Origin: CAVQSS01 sp963746605
GTDB lineage: Bacteria; Desulfobacterota; RBG-13-43-22
NCBI GenBank assembly: GCA_963746605.1
Contig: CAVVCH010000053.1
Coordinates: 124,001 to 188,000, forward strand
Direction: 5' to 3'
Length of the DNA: 64,000 nt
Shown here: piece after piece, positions 17,217 through 27,155 of the stretch
How the letters are laid out: each line of letters opens with the position of its first letter
Position numbering within the stretch: position 1 is the first letter of the stretch
Translations under genes and position numbers: made by a program
Notes under the pieces: generated by a model
Database searches by the model: none
The model's input: the letters and a program-made list of their open reading frames with translations, nothing else
Told to the model about the DNA's origin: nothing

Positions 17217-18365
17217 TTAGGCGGGTATCTTCAGGATCACGGTGGTGCCCTTTCCCGGGGTTCCTTGGATGAGTAATTCGCCTCCAAACAGAAGGGCCCG
17301 CTCCCGCATTCCCACCAGTCCCAGGGACTTGGTTCTGGAGATCTCTTCCTCCGATATCCCCCGGCCGTTGTCTCGGATGGTCAGACGGTATCCTTTTTTT
17401 TCCTTTCTCAAGGCGGATTCGACTTTCGTTGCCCCGGAATGACGGGCCACATTGGTCAGGGCCTCCTGAAAAATGCGAAAAACAGCCACCGATCGGTCCG
17501 GATCCAAGTCGGGCCGCTGCAGGGAAGATCGGAATCGGCACCGAATGCCGGTTTTATTTTCAAATTCCTGGGCCTGCCATTCCAGGGCCGCCACCAGCCC
17601 GAAGTCATCCAGAATGCGGGGCCTTAGTTCCGTGGAAAGACGACGAACGGATCGAACGGTATGATCGATGAGTTTTCCCATGGCCTGCAATTTATTCTTA
17701 AGGGCCGTCTGATCCGGGTGGAGATTTTTCATCACCCAGGCCGAGTCCATCTTCAGACCGGTCAGAGCCTGCCCCAGATCGTCGTGGATTTCCCGGGCGA
17801 TCTTGGCGCGCTCTTCTTCCCGTACCGAGTGCAATCGGGCCGAAAGAGCCCGTAATTCTTTTTGGGAGTTCTGAAGTTCGGCCTCCGCTTTTTTTCGCTC
17901 GGTGAGATCCCGGGAGATCCCTAGAATGGATTGGACCCGGTTTTTTACTCGCAGCAGGGGTACCAGCCAGGTATTGACCCAGACTTCCCGGTTGCCGAAG
18001 ACGATTTTATTTTCCACGTTAAGGGGCTTGCCGGTCTGAAACACTTTCTCGAGGTTTTTCCCCTGTGATTCGGCCACCCCGGGAGGGAAAAGTCCTTTCC
18101 GGGGTTTCCCGATTATTTTTTCGACGGGGAGACCCAGTTGGTCCGCGCCGAAGCGGTTGACATAAACCACCCGGTCATGGCGATCGATCACGAAAATGAA
18201 ATCGTTGGCCGCCTCCGCCAGTACGCCATAGGGGTCGTCGGTTTTGGCGGGGGGTGTTTTAAACGGCCGGAGGACGGGACGGGATTTCTCTAAGGCGGTC
18301 AGCCGTTTTCGCAGCCGGTGTAGTTCGGTGATCAGCTGCATCTTGGTTTTTTGGGCATCTTCCAT
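17217..18365 (-). CDS. PAS-domain sensor histidine kinase, NarL-partner type (HisKA_3)
   Basis: 382 aa. An N-terminal coiled coil, then one PAS domain (about 45-165, ending LTERKKAEAELQNSQ), a HisKA_3 dimerisation helix with REIHDDLGQALTGLK (phospho-His near 190), and an HATPase domain with EALTNVARHSGATK and DNGRGISEEE. No transmembrane segment is visible, so it is cytosolic. No response regulator lies beside it; mltB follows directly and is probably cotranscribed. Confidence 0.88.
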   Translation of the reverse strand: MEDAQKTKMQLITELHRLRKRLTALEKSRPVLRPFKTPPAKTDDPYGVLAEAANDFIFVIDRHDRVVYVNRFGADQLGLPVEKIIGKPRKGLFPPGVAESQGKNLEKVFQTGKPLNVENKIVFGNREVWVNTWLVPLLRVKNRVQSILGISRDLTERKKAEAELQNSQKELRALSARLHSVREEERAKIAREIHDDLGQALTGLKMDSAWVMKNLHPDQTALKNKLQAMGKLIDHTVRSVRRLSTELRPRILDDFGLVAALEWQAQEFENKTGIRCRFRSSLQRPDLDPDRSVAVFRIFQEALTNVARHSGATKVESALRKEKKGYRLTIRDNGRGISEEEISRTKSLGLVGMRERALLFGGELLIQGTPGKGTTVILKIPA

Positions 18366-18510
18366 CGGAGGTAGTTTAAATACGGGGCCGGTCCAAAGTC
18401 AACTCGAAAGAATAATATAATTCGGATCTCTTGATTTGAGCCCTTTGTTTAGAATATAATCCTCGCCATAACTATTTGATCGGTTAAGCAACGATAAGGG
18501 TCCAAAAAAT

Positions 18511-20508
18511 ATGATGGCTTTTCAACTCCGAAGAATAAGATGTGTCTTTCTTACGGCCCTCCTCCTTTGTTCAGGCTGGCTGACGTTGGTTGTGGTCGAT
18601 CCGGCTCAGGCCCAAGAACCGGCCCTGCGCTATCCGGTGCTCCCTCCCCGGTACAGTTCCATCAAGGTCTTCGACATCAAAGGGCGTTTTGTCGGCCGCA
18701 TATTGCCGGAGAAACGCTATTGGGTTCCGATCGAACGAATCCCGGTTTTTTTGCAAAACGCCCTGGTGGCCATCGAAGACGCCCGTTTCTATGAACACAG
18801 CGGAATCGATCTCAAGGGCATCGCCCGGGCACTGGTGAAGGATGTCATGAAAGGCCGGATGGCCGAGGGCGGTTCCACCATTACCCAGCAATTGATCAAG
18901 AACAAATACCTCTCCCAGGAAAAGACCCTCCAGCGCAAAGTGAAGGAGGGGCTGTTGGCCATGGAATATGAACGGAAGTATTCCAAGAAGAAAATATTGG
19001 AGATGTATTTCAATGAGGTCTTTTTCGGCAATGGGGCCTGGGGCATCGCCCAGGCGGCGCGCTTGTATTTTGACAAGAACCCCGACGAGCTAAATGAGGC
19101 GGAGTGTGCCCTCCTGGCCGGGGTTCCCAAAGCCCCCACCCGCTACAATCCCCTGGGGGAACCGACCAAGGTGCGTGACCGGCGAAATCTGGTCCTGCGG
19201 CGGATGGTAGAGTTGGAAATGATCTCCTCCGCCCAGGGTGGGAAGCTGGCGGCCGGCCCGGTCAGCATTATCAAGCCGGGGGAGGCCCCCTATTATCTGG
19301 ATCATATCCGTCACAAACTGGCAGAGCGTTACGGACCGGAGACCGTGGAACTGGGGGGCCTGGAGGTCACCGCGCCCCTGGACCTGGACCTCCAGCGCCT
19401 GGCGGAGCGGGTGATCGGCGAAGGGGTTAAACGCCTGGCGCCCGAACTGCAGGGGGCCCTGCTTTGTCTCGACCCGGCGACAGGGGATGTTTTGGCCGTG
19501 GTGGGGGGGGTGGATTTTAAAAAGAGTCCCTACAACCGGGCCTTCTACGCCAAACGCCAGCCCGGTTCGGCCATCAAACCATTGATCTACGCCGCCGCCT
19601 TGGATGCGGGCCAGACCGCCAGCTCTCTGTGGGACGACACCCCTGTGTCGTACAACAAGGGCAATGGGGAAAAATGGACGCCTCTGAATTATGAAAGAAA
19701 ATTATACGGAGAAATCACCTTGCGGCGGGCCTTGGCCTTATCCAATAATATTATCACCGTGAAGCTGCTGGAGCGAATCGGGGTTCCCCAATTTTTGGAT
19801 TACGCCGGCCGGCTAGGCCTTTCCCTGCGTTCTCCCAACGACCTGTCTCTGGCCTTGGGAACGGAGGAACTTTCTTTGAGCGAACTGGTTCTGGCCTATA
19901 CCCCGCTGGCCAACCAGGGGGTCCGGGTGGAGCCCCGGATCATCCTCCGCCTCTACGATCGCAACAGGCAGACCTGGCTGGAAAATCCTCCGGTCGTCCT
20001 TCCGGGCATTTCCTCGGCAGAAGCGTATGTAATCACCAATATGTTGAAAGATGTTTTGCTCTACGGCACGGCCAAATCGATCGCCGGGTTTGCCAGGGAG
20101 CGCCCGGCAGCGGGAAAAACCGGGACCACGGATGACTACCGGGATACCTGGTTTGTGGGTTACACACCCCAATTGATAACCGGAGTTTGGGTAGGCTATG
20201 ACCGCCCCCGGCCGGGGGGACGGGGTTTTACGGGCGGCGCGATCTGCGCCCCCCTGTGGGCCCGTTTCATGCAGGGGGCTTTAAAAGACAAACCGGTGAT
20301 GGATTTTACGAAACCGCCTGAGGTGGTTTCAGTCTGGGTTGACGTCCAAACTGACTCCCTGGCCAACAGCGGTTGTCCCAAAAAACAGGAGGAGTTTTAT
20401 CTGGCCGGAACCGAACCCACGGTCCGCTGCCAGCAGCACGGCGGTGAGCCGCTCAATCCGACGGGTTCCGTCGATCGGGAGCCGAATCAGGATTCCCCGC
20501 TCTGGTAG
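18511..20508 (+). CDS. Penicillin-binding protein 1A (bifunctional transglycosylase/transpeptidase)
   Basis: 665 aa. One N-terminal membrane anchor is followed by a GT51 transglycosylase domain (about 65-240; EDARFYEHSGID, GGSTITQQLIKN, KILEMYFNEVFFG). The transpeptidase domain has the SxxK in GSAIKP near residue 352, SNN near 411 and KTGTT near 536. It polymerises and cross-links peptidoglycan at the inner membrane. ATG codons at 18511 and 18514 are both possible. The OB-like insert of larger PBP1A proteins is not evident, giving the shorter 1A/PbpC-like size. The oxidoreductase gene follows after 5 bases. Confidence 0.92.
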   Translation: MMAFQLRRIRCVFLTALLLCSGWLTLVVVDPAQAQEPALRYPVLPPRYSSIKVFDIKGRFVGRILPEKRYWVPIERIPVFLQNALVAIEDARFYEHSGIDLKGIARALVKDVMKGRMAEGGSTITQQLIKNKYLSQEKTLQRKVKEGLLAMEYERKYSKKKILEMYFNEVFFGNGAWGIAQAARLYFDKNPDELNEAECALLAGVPKAPTRYNPLGEPTKVRDRRNLVLRRMVELEMISSAQGGKLAAGPVSIIKPGEAPYYLDHIRHKLAERYGPETVELGGLEVTAPLDLDLQRLAERVIGEGVKRLAPELQGALLCLDPATGDVLAVVGGVDFKKSPYNRAFYAKRQPGSAIKPLIYAAALDAGQTASSLWDDTPVSYNKGNGEKWTPLNYERKLYGEITLRRALALSNNIITVKLLERIGVPQFLDYAGRLGLSLRSPNDLSLALGTEELSLSELVLAYTPLANQGVRVEPRIILRLYDRNRQTWLENPPVVLPGISSAEAYVITNMLKDVLLYGTAKSIAGFARERPAAGKTGTTDDYRDTWFVGYTPQLITGVWVGYDRPRPGGRGFTGGAICAPLWARFMQGALKDKPVMDFTKPPEVVSVWVDVQTDSLANSGCPKKQEEFYLAGTEPTVRCQQHGGEPLNPTGSVDREPNQDSPLW

Positions 20509-20513
20509 GGCCA

Positions 20514-22046
20514 ATGGGATCTCGGGCAGACGTTATCGTTGTCGGCGCGGGTCTGGGCGGGTTGGCAGCGGCGGCCCGACTGGTCCAGTCCGGCCGTCGG
20601 GTCCTGGTCCTCGATCGGAATCCCCACGTGGGCGGAACCGCCTGGGTCTTTAACCGGGCCGGCTTTACCTTTCCCATGGGCCCCCTGGGTTTCAGCAGCC
20701 CCCTTCGGGTCCAAAAGGCGATTTCGGAACTGACCCCGGGAGTCGAATTGCCCTTGAAAAGGGTCCATTACCGGTTGCGGGCCTTTGGCCTGAACCTGCC
20801 CCTGTCCCTTCCCCGCCCTGCTCTGCAGGCGGCCTTCATCCGGAGCTTTCCTCAAGAGGCCGTAGGGATAACCCGCTTTTTTGAAGAAGTCGAAAGCCTG
20901 TTCAACCTCCTGCGCGAACCGGGCTCCGAAAAAAACCGCGCCGCCCTGGAAGCCGCTGCCGCCGAACCTGCCCGGAAATATCTGGAGCCTTTGATCGGGG
21001 ATTGGCGTCTGCGGCGGGTGCTGGGGAGCCAGGGCGTTTCGGAGCCTTACGCCTCCCTGACCCTGCTGGCCTCTATGTGGGGCCTGATGATGGAGGAAGG
21101 GATCTGGTACCCCGAAGGAGGGATGCGCAGGGTAGGCGGCCTTCTGCAAGAGACGGTCCTTTTCCCGAAGGGTCGGGGTGAAATCCGGCTGGGGTCGGAG
21201 GTGAAGCGCATCCGGACTCAAAAGGGGAAGGTGACGGGAGTGGCGCTGGTGTCGGGGAAAGCGCTGGAGGCCCCGGTGGTGGTCTCCAACGGGGATTTTA
21301 AGACCACCTTCCTTACGCTCCTGGAGCGCCGCGACATTCCGGAGACCCTCTACCGGGAAGTGGCCGAGGCCCGGCAGACCGGATCCAATCTTCAAGTGGG
21401 CTTAGGCCTCAAGGCGGATAAAGTAGACCTTTCAACCTTTGCGCAGGGCAGCCGGATTATTTATCAAAGTGATCGTGAGGAACCTGCTCCCGACTGGGTC
21501 GCTTCGAAGATCAATCCCTCCAGCTTGGCCGCGAAACCAATGGAGCTGTGCCTGTGGAGTGACGATGATCGCTCCCTAGCCCCTGTCGGGAGGGCCGTGC
21601 TCGTGATCCGCACCGAAGCCGACCACGGGCATTTTGCCCGTTTTCGACCAGCCTGGCGTCAGCGTCGGGCCGGTTACCGGGAGTACAAGTTGGCATTGGG
21701 CCGGGCCTTGATCGAGGAAGCGGAAAAAATCATTCCCGGCCTGACCGGCGCCATTGAAACCCTGGATGTAGCCACCCCTTTGACCTTTGAAGAGCAGGGC
21801 GGGCGGAGCGAGGGAGCGGTGGCCGGCTGGTCCTGGAACGTTGCAGACAGCCGCGAGTCGGCCCCCCGGGAACTGATTCGCACCCCGATCAGCGGGCTTT
21901 TCACGGTAGGCTATCAGGCCTTTTCGTCACTTTTTCTAGGGGGAGTTCCCACCGCCCTGGAAAGCGGACTGCGAGCCGCGGACTATATCCTGGAAGGACG
22001 GGGGCCGGCGGAAGATTTCCATCTGCCCGGGAGTTTAAAGAAATAG
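20514..22046 (+). CDS. FAD-dependent oxidoreductase, phytoene desaturase/NAD(P)-binding amine-oxidase-like
   Basis: 510 aa. An N-terminal dinucleotide fold VIVVGAGLGGLAAAARL with acidic LDRNPHVGGTA is followed by a long substrate domain. A C-terminal FAD motif (about 455-490) reads LFTVGYQAFSSLFLGGVPTALESGLRAA over its length. This is the CrtI/retinol-saturase-like fold. No carotenoid genes are near, so the substrate is not predictable. The gene sits 5 bases after the PBP gene on the same strand and ends just before a palindromic repeat. Confidence 0.78.
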   Translation: MGSRADVIVVGAGLGGLAAAARLVQSGRRVLVLDRNPHVGGTAWVFNRAGFTFPMGPLGFSSPLRVQKAISELTPGVELPLKRVHYRLRAFGLNLPLSLPRPALQAAFIRSFPQEAVGITRFFEEVESLFNLLREPGSEKNRAALEAAAAEPARKYLEPLIGDWRLRRVLGSQGVSEPYASLTLLASMWGLMMEEGIWYPEGGMRRVGGLLQETVLFPKGRGEIRLGSEVKRIRTQKGKVTGVALVSGKALEAPVVVSNGDFKTTFLTLLERRDIPETLYREVAEARQTGSNLQVGLGLKADKVDLSTFAQGSRIIYQSDREEPAPDWVASKINPSSLAAKPMELCLWSDDDRSLAPVGRAVLVIRTEADHGHFARFRPAWRQRRAGYREYKLALGRALIEEAEKIIPGLTGAIETLDVATPLTFEEQGGRSEGAVAGWSWNVADSRESAPRELIRTPISGLFTVGYQAFSSLFLGGVPTALESGLRAADYILEGRGPAEDFHLPGSLKK

Positions 22047-22054
22047 AGAGGCTT

Positions 22055-22295
22055 AAATTCGAAATCCGAAGCACGAAATCCGAAACAAATTCAAATGACC
22101 GAAAGTATAAAATCCGAAACATCCTCTCTCCCTTAACGTGGGATGGCTAACAAGAGGTGAAGCCGGTTGGGCGATGCCTTGGGATTCACCGGCCTCCCAA
22201 CCCCTCCCGTCAAGGGAGGGGAGATGTTTGGATCATTTGGATTTTGGTAATTTGAATTTGTTTCGGATTTCGGATTTCGAGTTTCGAATTTGGGG
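22055..22295. repeat. Inverted repeat of the TTCGAAATCCGAA family
   Basis: The left arm (about 22058-22100) contains AATTCGAAATCCGAA, CACGAAATCCGAAACAAATT and CAAATGACC. The right arm (about 22240-22292) carries the complement with scattered changes (GGTAATTTGAATTTGTTTCG, GATTTCGGATTTCG, GTTTCGAATT). Between them is a short inverted CCCTCCC / GGGAGGGG-type segment. A second copy of the same motif family lies at 29837-29930. No gene is visible in this interval. Confidence 0.65.
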
Positions 22296-22296
22296 A

Positions 22297-24096
22297 TCAC
22301 GCCTCTTCAAGGGTTGGGAACGGAAGGATTACCGGCGCACTGAATCGGGTCCGGGGGACCTCCGGTTGATCCCAACCCAGCTTGGTCTCTTTGATGTACC
22401 GCTCCACTCCCTTATAAATTCCCTCGACAATCTGATCCTGATAATCCTCTTGCATCAGATGTTCCCGATCCTGGGCGTTGCTGATAAAAGAGGCCTCCAC
22501 CAGGATGGAAGGCATCTGGGCCCCGATCAGGACATAAAAAGGGGCCTGTTTGACCCCTAAATTTCTTATGGGGCCGAATTTTCCGTTCAGGGTATCATGC
22601 AGGTGCAACTGGACGTGATGGGCCAGACGGGAGGATTCATCGATCTTGGTGTTCAACATCAGGTCTTTCAGGATCTTTTGCAGGTCCCCGATCCTTTTGG
22701 TGGAGGTGGCGTTTTCTCGGGCCGCCACCCGCACCGATTCCTCATCGGAAGCCAGATTTAAGAAGTAGGTCTCGATCCCCTGGGCCTGAGGGTTGGGGCT
22801 GGCGTTGACGTGAATGGACAGAAAGAGGTCGGCCTGCTTGGTGTTGGCGATGGCGGTTCTTTCCTCCAGGGGAATGAAACGATCGCTATCGCGGGTCATA
22901 ATGGTCTGGATCTTCAATTCCTGACGGATCTTGTGGGCCAGTTTTTTGGCCAATTGCAGGGTCAGGTCTTTTTCGTATAGGGTGCCATCCCCGATAGCCC
23001 CCTTGTCTTTTCCGCCGTGTCCGGCATCGATGACCATCCGCTTAACCCCCAGACCCAACTGCTGGGCCAGGGATAATTTCTGGTCCTTCACCGGGGTGTC
23101 GGGGAGGGGTGCCGCAACCCGCTTTTCCTTACCGGTCACATCGATAATGAGCCGAAAGGGATTTTCCAGGAAAAAAACCTTGTAGCCTTTGATGCTTTCA
23201 ATGTCCAGCACTATCCGGACCGTGGAGTGATCGTACTGGCCGGCCCGAGCCGCGCGGAGCAGCCCGTCCCGGATGGCCAGGGGCTCCTTGAGTTCTTTAT
23301 TCAACCGGGCCGGATAGAGATCCAAAAAAAGGCGTTCCGGTTTTTCAATGGCGGGATCCTTTTTGAGCAGGCGTTGACGAAGGGAAACCTTTTCCTCCAC
23401 ATCCACTACGATGCGGGTGTATTCGGGAGTGCTCCAATGCCGAAGGCCGGTGACCTGGGGCAAGGACTTGGCCACAGTCTCGGGAGGCGGAGGCGCTCTT
23501 TTTTCTTCGAGGGGAAGGATTTCAACGGGATTTTCCAGGGGCGGATTCATCACCACCGGGACCCCCTTACCCATTTGAGCCAGAAGTTCTTCGGCCTTCT
23601 TCTTCATATCCCCTTGGGGATATTTATTTATCAGGGTTTGCAGCAGTTCCCGGGCCTGATCCGGATTTTTTTTAAAGCGTTGCTGGATTTCCGCCAGCTT
23701 GAACAAAGCGTCGTCGGCTAAAGGACTATCGGGATAATGATTGGTGAAACGGATGAAATAATCCTGGGCCTGATCCAGGTCGGCCGGACCCCCCGACCAC
23801 TGATACAGATTCAGATAGATCCGGCCGAGCATAAACATGGACTTTTCACCCCAGGCGGATTGGGGCTGTTCTCTATAAATCTGTCTAAACTGATCGATCA
23901 AGGGCTGCCAGTTTTGGCGATGAAGACGCTGGGGGGATTTCTCCAGGGTCAAGAAGTTCTTTCGGGATTCCTGGTAGGCCGCTTCGAGGTCCGGATCGGA
24001 GCCGGCCCAGAGCGGTCGGGGGACGAGGAGACTCCAAAAGACCAATACCCAGAGGAGCAGCGAAAGACGTGCTTTCCAGGATCCAAAAAAAGACAT
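22297..24096 (-). CDS. N-acetylmuramoyl-L-alanine amidase with AMIN and N-terminal TPR-like domains
   Basis: 599 aa from ATG 24096, which has AGGAGA upstream; a TTG 18 bases earlier is less likely. A signal peptide is followed by a TPR-like repeat region (about 40-175; GRIYLNLYQWSG, YPDSPLADDALFKLAEIQQR) and an AMIN domain (about 205-310). The Amidase_3 domain has its zinc ligands in DAGHGGKDKG, LYEKDLTLQLAK and FLSIHVNA. It cleaves the glycan-peptide amide bond during cell separation, as AmiC does. The mutS stop is 5 bases upstream. The TPR-AMIN-amidase arrangement is typical of deltaproteobacteria. Confidence 0.9.
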   Translation of the reverse strand: MSFFGSWKARLSLLLWVLVFWSLLVPRPLWAGSDPDLEAAYQESRKNFLTLEKSPQRLHRQNWQPLIDQFRQIYREQPQSAWGEKSMFMLGRIYLNLYQWSGGPADLDQAQDYFIRFTNHYPDSPLADDALFKLAEIQQRFKKNPDQARELLQTLINKYPQGDMKKKAEELLAQMGKGVPVVMNPPLENPVEILPLEEKRAPPPPETVAKSLPQVTGLRHWSTPEYTRIVVDVEEKVSLRQRLLKKDPAIEKPERLFLDLYPARLNKELKEPLAIRDGLLRAARAGQYDHSTVRIVLDIESIKGYKVFFLENPFRLIIDVTGKEKRVAAPLPDTPVKDQKLSLAQQLGLGVKRMVIDAGHGGKDKGAIGDGTLYEKDLTLQLAKKLAHKIRQELKIQTIMTRDSDRFIPLEERTAIANTKQADLFLSIHVNASPNPQAQGIETYFLNLASDEESVRVAARENATSTKRIGDLQKILKDLMLNTKIDESSRLAHHVQLHLHDTLNGKFGPIRNLGVKQAPFYVLIGAQMPSILVEASFISNAQDREHLMQEDYQDQIVEGIYKGVERYIKETKLGWDQPEVPRTRFSAPVILPFPTLEEA

Positions 24097-24100
24097 GGGC

Positions 24101-26722
24101 TTATTTCTCCTCAATCAAATCCTTTAATTCCTTCAAGGTCACCAAGGCTTGAAAGGGGGTGATGTGGTCAAGCGAAAGGTTTTTGAGTCGCTCCTCCAGA
24201 AACCCGTTCAAGCGGGGAAAAATCTCCATCTGAGCCGACGGGGTGTCCTCGGGCGGACGGGATGACCGGGCCAGGGGGGGCACTCCCCAAAGGTCCAGTT
24301 CTCCTTTTTCCAAATTATCGAGGACCTCACGTGCCCGTTCAATCACCGCTTCGGGGATGCCGGCCAGTCGGGCCACTTGAATTCCGTAACTCCGGCTGGT
24401 TCCGCCTTCCTTAAGTTTGCGGAGAAAGATGATCTGGTTGTTGAACTCCTTGACCGCCACATGTACATTTTTAACTTTTTTTTTGGTCTGCGTCAAGTCC
24501 GTCAATTCGTGATAGTGGGTGGCGAAAAGGGTTTTTACCCCCCGACCTCGCAGATCATGAAGGCCTTCGGCCACCGCCCAGGCGATGCTTAATCCGTCAA
24601 AGGTACTGGTTCCCCGGCCGATTTCGTCCAGCAAGACCAAACTTTGGGGGGTGGCCTGGTGTAGGATCTGGGCTGTTTCCTGCATTTCCACCATGAAAGT
24701 GCTCTGCCCCTGGGAGAGGTCGTCCGAGGCCCCCACCCGGGTAAAAATCTGGTCCACCAGGCCGATTTCGGCCGCTTCCGCCGGTACGAAGGATCCCATC
24801 TGGGCCATCAACACGATGAGGGCGGTCTGGCGCAGGATGGTGGACTTGCCGGCCATATTGGGCCCGGTAATGATGATCATCTGCTGCGTTTCATTGTCCA
24901 GCGTGATGGAATTAGGGACAAAGCTTTGGGCGGGCAGATGCTTTTCGATAACCGGATGTCGGCCGTCCTGGATCCGGATCGCTTCACCGTCACTAAGGAC
25001 CGGCCGGCAATAATGGTTTTCCTGGGCCACCTGGGCGAGCGCGGCCAGGACGTCCAGGTCGGAAACGGTCCGGGCGGTTTGTTGTAGGCGGCCGCTTTCC
25101 CGGGCCACCTGGTACCGAATTTCCTGGAAGAGCTGCATCTCCAGTTGCCAGCGTTTTTCTTCGGCTTCGAGGACCAGGGCCTCGTATTCCTTTAATTCGG
25201 GGGTTAGAAAGCGTTCTCCGTTGACCAGGGTTTGCTTGCGCTGGTAGTCTTCGGGGACCAGATGCAGATTGGCTTTGGAAACCTCGAGGTAATAACCAAA
25301 GACCCGGTTAAAGCCCACCTTGAGGGAGGAGATCCCCGATCGTTTCCGTTCCTTGGCTTCCAGGGCTGTGATCCACTCCTTTCCTTCCCGGCTGACTTGC
25401 AGGTATTGGTCCAGAGTCGGGTGGAACCCCCGGCGAATGACCCGGGATTCCTTATCCCGGATGACCAAAGAGGGGTCATCCAGCAAGGACTGCTGGATGG
25501 CTTCCGCGACGTCGGTTAGGGGATCCAGCCCCTGCCCCAGGGCGCTGAGGGTGGCTTGACGGCTTTGAAGCAACGATTCCCGGAAGGCCGGAAGCTGCTG
25601 GAGTGAAATTTTCAGGGCCACCAGGTCACGAGGGGTGGCCTGCTGGAGGCAGGCTTTGGCGACCAGGCGCTCCAGATCGTAGATGCGCTCGAGGGAGGCC
25701 CGTAACCGCTGGCGAAGCGGGGGATCTTCGACGAAGGCCTCCACCAATTCCTGTCTTTCCTGAATCCGATCTCGGTCCCGCAGGGGATAGGTAACCCATT
25801 GCCTGAGCTTTCGACTGCCCATGGGCGTCAGGGTCTGATCCAGGATGGAGATCAGGGAACCCTGGCGGGTGCCGCGGTAAAGGGTCCGGGTCAGTTCCAG
25901 ATGGCGCTGCGTGGATTCGTTAAGGGTCAGGAATTCGGAAAGGCGATAGACCTGCAGGCTGCGTAAATGGGAGAGGTCTCCTTTTTGGGTTTCCTGCAGG
26001 TACAAAAAAAGGGCACCGGCGGCCCTGACCCCCTCGGGTCGATTCGCCAAGCCAAACCCCGCCAGGGAGTGAACCTGGAAGTGATTTTTCAACAAAGATT
26101 CGGCGCGATTCAATTCGAAGGTCGAGTCCTGCCCAAAGGTTAAGAAATAGGCTTCCATTTTTTCCCTGAAATCCTGGAGGGCAGGGCTACCCTTGAAGGA
26201 CCGGGGCAGAAGGACTTCCGAGGGCCCTATCCGGCTGATTTCGTCCAAGGCCTGGTTTGGGTTTTGAAAATCGGACACTCGAAATTCCCCGGTGGAGAGA
26301 TCGACTACCGCCAGTCCGATGGGTTCTCCTAACGGGTATAACGCCAGGAGGTATCGATTCCCCTGATTGGAAGGCTCATCCAAAAAGACGCCGGGGGTGA
26401 TCAACCGGGTCACCTCACGCCGCACAATCCCTTGGGCCAGGGCCGGGTCTTCCACCTGTTCACAAAGGGCCACCTTATACCCCTTTTCAATCAAACGGGC
26501 AATGTAGCCGGAAACTGCCTGGACGGGAACGCCGCACATGGGGACGGGATTCGCCGCCCCCTTATTTCGAGAAGTCAGGGTAATTTCCAGGACCCGGGAG
26601 GCGATCAGGGCGTCTTCGAAGAACAGTTCATAAAAATCCCCCAGGTGATACAAAAGGAGATAATCCTGGTGCCGGGACTTGATCTCCAGATATTGTTCCA
26701 GCATGGGGGTCGTTTTATTCAT
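24101..26722 (-). CDS. mutS: DNA mismatch repair protein MutS
   Basis: 873 aa, the full MutS length. The N-terminal mismatch-binding block has YLLLYHLGDFYELFFEDA, including the Phe-x-Glu that contacts mispaired bases. The ATPase has Walker A GPNMAGKST, VGASDDLSQGQSTFMVEM and Walker B LVLLDEIGRGTST, then FATHYHELT. The reading frame is intact, unlike mutL at 7.3-9.1 kb. It begins with ATG 26722 and is followed closely by the amidase gene. Confidence 0.97.
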   Translation of the reverse strand: MNKTTPMLEQYLEIKSRHQDYLLLYHLGDFYELFFEDALIASRVLEITLTSRNKGAANPVPMCGVPVQAVSGYIARLIEKGYKVALCEQVEDPALAQGIVRREVTRLITPGVFLDEPSNQGNRYLLALYPLGEPIGLAVVDLSTGEFRVSDFQNPNQALDEISRIGPSEVLLPRSFKGSPALQDFREKMEAYFLTFGQDSTFELNRAESLLKNHFQVHSLAGFGLANRPEGVRAAGALFLYLQETQKGDLSHLRSLQVYRLSEFLTLNESTQRHLELTRTLYRGTRQGSLISILDQTLTPMGSRKLRQWVTYPLRDRDRIQERQELVEAFVEDPPLRQRLRASLERIYDLERLVAKACLQQATPRDLVALKISLQQLPAFRESLLQSRQATLSALGQGLDPLTDVAEAIQQSLLDDPSLVIRDKESRVIRRGFHPTLDQYLQVSREGKEWITALEAKERKRSGISSLKVGFNRVFGYYLEVSKANLHLVPEDYQRKQTLVNGERFLTPELKEYEALVLEAEEKRWQLEMQLFQEIRYQVARESGRLQQTARTVSDLDVLAALAQVAQENHYCRPVLSDGEAIRIQDGRHPVIEKHLPAQSFVPNSITLDNETQQMIIITGPNMAGKSTILRQTALIVLMAQMGSFVPAEAAEIGLVDQIFTRVGASDDLSQGQSTFMVEMQETAQILHQATPQSLVLLDEIGRGTSTFDGLSIAWAVAEGLHDLRGRGVKTLFATHYHELTDLTQTKKKVKNVHVAVKEFNNQIIFLRKLKEGGTSRSYGIQVARLAGIPEAVIERAREVLDNLEKGELDLWGVPPLARSSRPPEDTPSAQMEIFPRLNGFLEERLKNLSLDHITPFQALVTLKELKDLIEEK

Positions 26723-26803
26723 CCGGACTTATCTCCGCCTGATCAGGGGACCGGTGGTTTTCGGGCGTCGGGAATGAGCGCAACAATAAAACATGGGAAG
26801 GTT

Positions 26804-27154
26804 CTATTCCTTGGTGGGCAGAGGCGGGGATGGTTTGGTCTGGGTGGGGGAGGCCAACCGATCTTCAAGACGCTGCCGTTCCGTTTCCAGGGAGCGATTT
26901 AAATTTTGCAGGGACTTGATCTCCTTTTTTAAAGCATAGGCCTTGAAAAAATACAACAGCCCGGCTAAGAGAAACCCCATAATAAAAAGGAAGAAGGCGG
27001 TCAGATAGAAGGGCAGGGGCACGGACTCCAGGTTGACAAGTCCCAGATTTAAATGCAGCGAATGGTTGGCGGTCAGGGTAGCGTAATTTTGAAGCACGAA
27101 TATGAGCAGCACCAGCAGCAGCAGGAGGTAGAAAAAAAGCTTAAGATTAGTCAC
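26804..27154 (-). CDS. LapA-domain (DUF1049) membrane protein
   Basis: 116 aa from a GTG at 27154, which directly follows the HIT-gene stop; a longer frame would run back into that gene. Two membrane helices (LFFYLLLLLVLLIFVLQNYA and LTAFFLFIMGFLLAGLLYFF) flank a short loop. A cytosolic coiled coil (KKEIKSLQNLNRSLETERQR) and a Pro-rich end follow. The LQN motif at the end of helix 1 and this topology are those of LapA-like proteins, linked in Escherichia coli to regulation of LPS synthesis. Confidence 0.78.
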   Translation of the reverse strand: MTNLKLFFYLLLLLVLLIFVLQNYATLTANHSLHLNLGLVNLESVPLPFYLTAFFLFIMGFLLAGLLYFFKAYALKKEIKSLQNLNRSLETERQRLEDRLASPTQTKPSPPLPTKE

Positions 27155-27155
27155 T